From JAJZSS01 sp964463505 (GTDB lineage: Bacteria > Chloroflexota > Anaerolineae > Anaerolineales > UBA4823): DNA of 8,567 nt. The translations under genes and the position numbers were made by a program. This document shows, one piece after another, positions 6,517 to 8,567 of the stretch; the first letter of the stretch is position 1, and every line of letters starts with the position of its first letter. The notes below the pieces were generated by a model. The model saw nothing but the letters and a program-made list of their open reading frames with translations. It was not told the origin of the DNA and searched no databases. Where the stretch lies: positions 1-8,567 of the forward strand of contig CAYXDC010000103.1 in assembly GCA_964463505.1 (NCBI GenBank), read 5' to 3'.

Positions 6517-7745
6517 GCGATGAGACGCTGGTCTTAAACGAAGCTGAACAGGATATGCTGGAGGGAGGCTGCGGACGGGCAGCCCGAAAAGCCATGCAGA
6601 TCCTGGTTGCCCTGGGCAGGATTTATGGCGCCCGGCGTATGATCCCGGTCAGCTCTGTACAGATTGCCGGGGTCAGCTATGCCAACCTGGGTGAGGCTGG
6701 CTTGCAATTCCTGGACGAAATGACAGCCGGGGAAGGACGCTGCCGGGTATTGACCACGCTTAATCCAGCCGGTATGGACATCGAGAACTGGCAGGCTCTG
6801 GGCATCGATGCCGAGTTTGCTCACCAGCAGCAGCGCGTGATCGAAGCTTTTCAGCGCATGGGCGTGGTGACTACCTGTACCTGCACACCCTATCTGTCTG
6901 GGAATCTGCCGCATTTTGGCGAGCATATCGCCTGGGCTGAGAGCAGCGCGGTATGCTTTGCCAACTCGGTGATCGGGGCGCGCACCAACCGGGAGGGTGG
7001 CCCCAGCGCCCTGGCAGCCGCCTTGACTGGTGTGACCCCCGAATATGGCTACCATCTGGACCATGAACGCCAGCCCACCCTCGGCGTAGAAGTACGCGCC
7101 AGCCTGGAGCGCGACTCGGGTGGCAGCGCCACTCAGGAATTCGGTGCCCTGGGCAAGTTGATCGGTGAACGACTGCAAGCCCTGGGCTTGCGGCCTGTGC
7201 CGTATATTCGCGGTGTGCCTCAGGCCTCACTGGAAGAGCTCAAGTCTTTCTGCGCCAGCCTGGCGACTTTTGGGGGCGCGGCGTTATTCCATATGGCTGG
7301 CATTACCCCAGAAGCGAATACTTTTGGTGCGCCTACTTTGACTTATGAGGTAACCCGGGCGGACCTGGATGAAGCGCGTGCTGCACTCAGTGACGTGGAG
7401 ACAGGAGCAGCCGATTTTGTCAGCCTGGGCTGCCCGCACCTCTCCATCCGTGAGATTGCCCGCCTGGCAGAGCTGTTGGTAGGCCAGCGTGTGACCAAAG
7501 AATTCTGGATCACTACCGCACGTCCTGTGAAACAAATCGCCGATCAAATGGGCTATTCGGCGGTCATCGAAGCCAGCGGCGCTAAATTCGCCGTGGATAC
7601 CTGCTGCGTGGTGGCCCCGATTGAAGGTCGTTTCAAGCTGCTGGCGACGGATTCAGCCAAAGCCTGCTATTATGCCTATGCTAAAAACCATTTCAAAACC
7701 CGTTTATTGCCTTTCGATGAGGTTGTGAGGGAGGCGCTGCGTTGA
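6513..7745 (+). CDS. Aconitase X large (catalytic) subunit; candidate phosphomevalonate dehydratase
   Basis: A 410-residue cytoplasmic protein of the AcnX/DUF521 family, Fe-S hydro-lyases. The signature VCFANSVIGARTNREGGPSALAAALTG (starting near residue 147) is unmistakable, followed by the YGYHLDHERQP block at about 178-188. Candidate cluster cysteines occur where the family has them: Cys122 and Cys124 (TTCTCTPYL), Cys307 (SLGCPHLS) and Cys364/Cys365 (DTCCVVAP). Known activities in the family are cis-3-hydroxy-L-proline dehydratase in bacteria and phosphomevalonate dehydratase in archaea. Adjacency to UbiD, and no visible proline-catabolism neighbours, favours the second, by inference. The ATG at 6513 overlaps the UbiD stop by 4 bases, with GAGG 5 bases upstream. 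The stop overlaps the TTG start of the small subunit. The enzyme would be a two-subunit (unfused) type. Confidence 0.93.
   Translation: MSDETLVLNEAEQDMLEGGCGRAARKAMQILVALGRIYGARRMIPVSSVQIAGVSYANLGEAGLQFLDEMTAGEGRCRVLTTLNPAGMDIENWQALGIDAEFAHQQQRVIEAFQRMGVVTTCTCTPYLSGNLPHFGEHIAWAESSAVCFANSVIGARTNREGGPSALAAALTGVTPEYGYHLDHERQPTLGVEVRASLERDSGGSATQEFGALGKLIGERLQALGLRPVPYIRGVPQASLEELKSFCASLATFGGAALFHMAGITPEANTFGAPTLTYEVTRADLDEARAALSDVETGAADFVSLGCPHLSIREIARLAELLVGQRVTKEFWITTARPVKQIADQMGYSAVIEASGAKFAVDTCCVVAPIEGRFKLLATDSAKACYYAYAKNHFKTRLLPFDEVVREALR
7727..7734 (+). promoter_or_regulatory. Ribosome binding site for the AcnX small subunit
   Basis: GAGGGAGG lies inside the end of the large-subunit gene, 7 bases before the TTG at 7742. 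It is the main support for the rare TTG start overlapping the upstream TGA. Confidence 0.6.
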
Positions 7746-8143
7746 AACTACAGGGACGGCAGATCTACCCGGGCCTGGTGAGCGGCCAGGCATTGGTAAC
7801 TAAGATGGGGATTTCTTTCTTCGGCGGCGTGGACCCTGAGACGGGCGTTATTGTCGAGCGCGGCCACGAGCTGGAAGGACAGTCTATCCAGGGGAAAATT
7901 CTGGTTTTCCCAACCGGCAAAGGCTCAACGGTTGGCTCTTATACATTGTATCGTCTCAAGCATGCCGGAATGGCTCCTGCAGCAATCATCAATGCCCGCT
8001 GCGAGACGATTACGGCGGTTGGCTGCATTATTGCGGAAATCCCTTGCGTGGACCAGATAGATATTACCCACATCCCAGATGCCAGCCTGGTTCATGTGCA
8101 TGCTGAGCAAGGGCTGGTCTGGATTGGCGAGCCTGATGGGTAA
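7742..8143 (+). CDS. Aconitase X small (swivel, DUF126) subunit
   Basis: A 133-residue swivel-domain protein that pairs with the AcnX large subunit to complete the hydro-lyase active site. The whole chain follows the DUF126 pattern: ISFFGGVDPETGVI (about 24-37), GKILVFPTGKGSTVGSYTLY (51-70, with Ser62 in the GKGS turn expected to face the substrate), then MAPAAIINARCETITAVG and IAEIPCVDQID. The length is typical of the stand-alone small subunit. The start is TTG at 7742, in a TTGA overlap with the large-subunit stop; this keeps the expected N-terminal K-x-x-G-R beginning and has a good ribosome binding site. It is the last gene of the operon and is followed by a strong terminator. The close match to the archaeal-style small subunit is judged by eye only. 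Confidence 0.92.
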   Translation: MKLQGRQIYPGLVSGQALVTKMGISFFGGVDPETGVIVERGHELEGQSIQGKILVFPTGKGSTVGSYTLYRLKHAGMAPAAIINARCETITAVGCIIAEIPCVDQIDITHIPDASLVHVHAEQGLVWIGEPDG

Positions 8144-8178
8144 GTTGGCTTGCGGTGATCGGAATCAAGCTTTAAACA

Positions 8179-8212
8179 CAAAGACCCCTTCCAGCTCGGG
8201 AAGGGGTCTTTG
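8179..8212. terminator. Bidirectional intrinsic terminator
   Basis: A perfect 14-bp stem (8179-8192 with 8199-8212; CAAAGACCCCTTCC paired with GGAAGGGGTCTTTG) around the loop AGCTCG. A/T-rich flanks on both sides give T-rich ends on either strand. It lies between the convergent AcnX small-subunit gene (stop 8143) and the cytochrome gene (stop 8227), so it can end transcription from both directions. Confidence 0.85.
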
Positions 8213-8226
8213 CTTAAGATATAAAC

Positions 8227-8567
8227 CTAGCGATTGGTGGGCTCTACCAGCTCAGGGGCCACACGCAGCAGTGGTGCGAGAGCTGACAGATCTTCGAAGT
8301 TCCAGGACTCAGTGGTATGGCACTTGGAGCACTGCCCGCGCGGGTGGCCGGCCGGGCGAGCATGGCACGCCTTGCAGTCTGAGAAGTTGGTGTGATCGAA
8401 GTTGACCTCATACCAGTTGCTGGTGTTGTGGCAATTGCCGCACGCCCCGGTCCAGTGTCCTTCCGGCGTATCAGCTTCATGGCAGGACGAACAGTTGGTA
8501 TCAACAGGGTGGACAAAAGCCGCATCGGCCCAATCGGTGGTGTTATGGCATTCGCTGCACACCCCGG
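8227..8567 (-). CDS. Multihaem c-type cytochrome, C-terminal part (5' end outside window)
   Basis: The visible 112-113 residues hold five CxxCH haem-attachment motifs: CSECH, CSSCH, CGNCH, CKACH and CSKCH, at about residues 2, 24, 41, 63 and 78 counting from the codon at 8562. They form a repeated two-haem module of 37-39 residues: CxxCHNTxxW, then FxH, then CxxCH, then a GH step. The extra histidines (F-x-H and G-H) are good candidates for distal ligands giving bis-His haems. The protein should be exported and carry electrons outside the membrane, but the signal peptide lies beyond the window. After the last haem there is only a short tail with no membrane anchor. The codon at 8560-8562 is GTG but the frame stays open to the window edge, so it is an internal valine and not the start. 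Redox partners are unknown. Confidence 0.9.
   Translation of the reverse strand, partial: GVCSECHNTTDWADAAFVHPVDTNCSSCHEADTPEGHWTGACGNCHNTSNWYEVNFDHTNFSDCKACHARPAGHPRGQCSKCHTTESWNFEDLSALAPLLRVAPELVEPTNR

Noticed and set aside
6534..7178. Long minus-strand open frame (214 codons) opposite the AcnX large subunit
   Set aside because: It is antisense to a clearly conserved gene, its translation resembles no family, and no ribosome binding site was noted for it.

Overview
The window looks like a contig from a Chloroflexota genome, probably Anaerolineae and probably a metagenome-assembled or draft genome. This is inferred from the gene mix: a fused peptide-type ABC permease with a large extracytoplasmic insert, a cytochrome with many haems, and an AcnX/UbiD cluster. 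It also contains a run of exactly 100 N. No rRNA, tRNA, CRISPR array, insertion sequence or phage gene was seen. Taxonomy is an inference from protein style only.

Layout. (1) 1-2568, plus strand: an oligopeptide/dipeptide-type ABC transporter permease, cut at its 5' end by the window edge. A DppB-like and a DppC-like half are joined in one chain, and the second half carries a large external domain. (2) 2646-3551, minus strand: a RarD-type EamA transporter, convergent with the permease. (3) 3552-3812: a divergent regulatory region with two tandem CRP-type palindromes 22 bp apart and an extended -10 promoter inside a third dyad, leading to (4) 3813-4907, plus strand: a GldA-type glycerol dehydrogenase with its metal ligands intact, followed by hairpins. 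(5) 5182-5612: the N-terminal part of a Cof-type HAD phosphatase, which runs into (6) a scaffold gap at 5613-5712. (7) 5713-8143, plus strand: the C-terminal part of a UbiD-family decarboxylase, then the large and small (swivel) subunits of aconitase X, overlapping by 4 bases at each junction. (8) 8179-8212: a strong terminator shared with (9) 8227-8567, minus strand: the C-terminal end of a multihaem c-type cytochrome that continues off the window.

The reading frame is open from 5182 to 6516 only because the N block happens to keep frame. It joins the front of a HAD phosphatase to the back of a UbiD decarboxylase and should not be annotated as one gene.

The most interesting biology is the UbiD - AcnX large - AcnX small operon. 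In archaea this protein set makes up the two unusual steps of the modified mevalonate pathway (phosphomevalonate dehydratase, then trans-anhydromevalonate 5-phosphate decarboxylase). A tightly coupled copy in what looks like a bacterium suggests either an archaeal-type isoprenoid branch or an unknown dehydratase/decarboxylase pathway of the same chemistry. The gldA promoter region, with its ordered palindromes, is the second point of interest.
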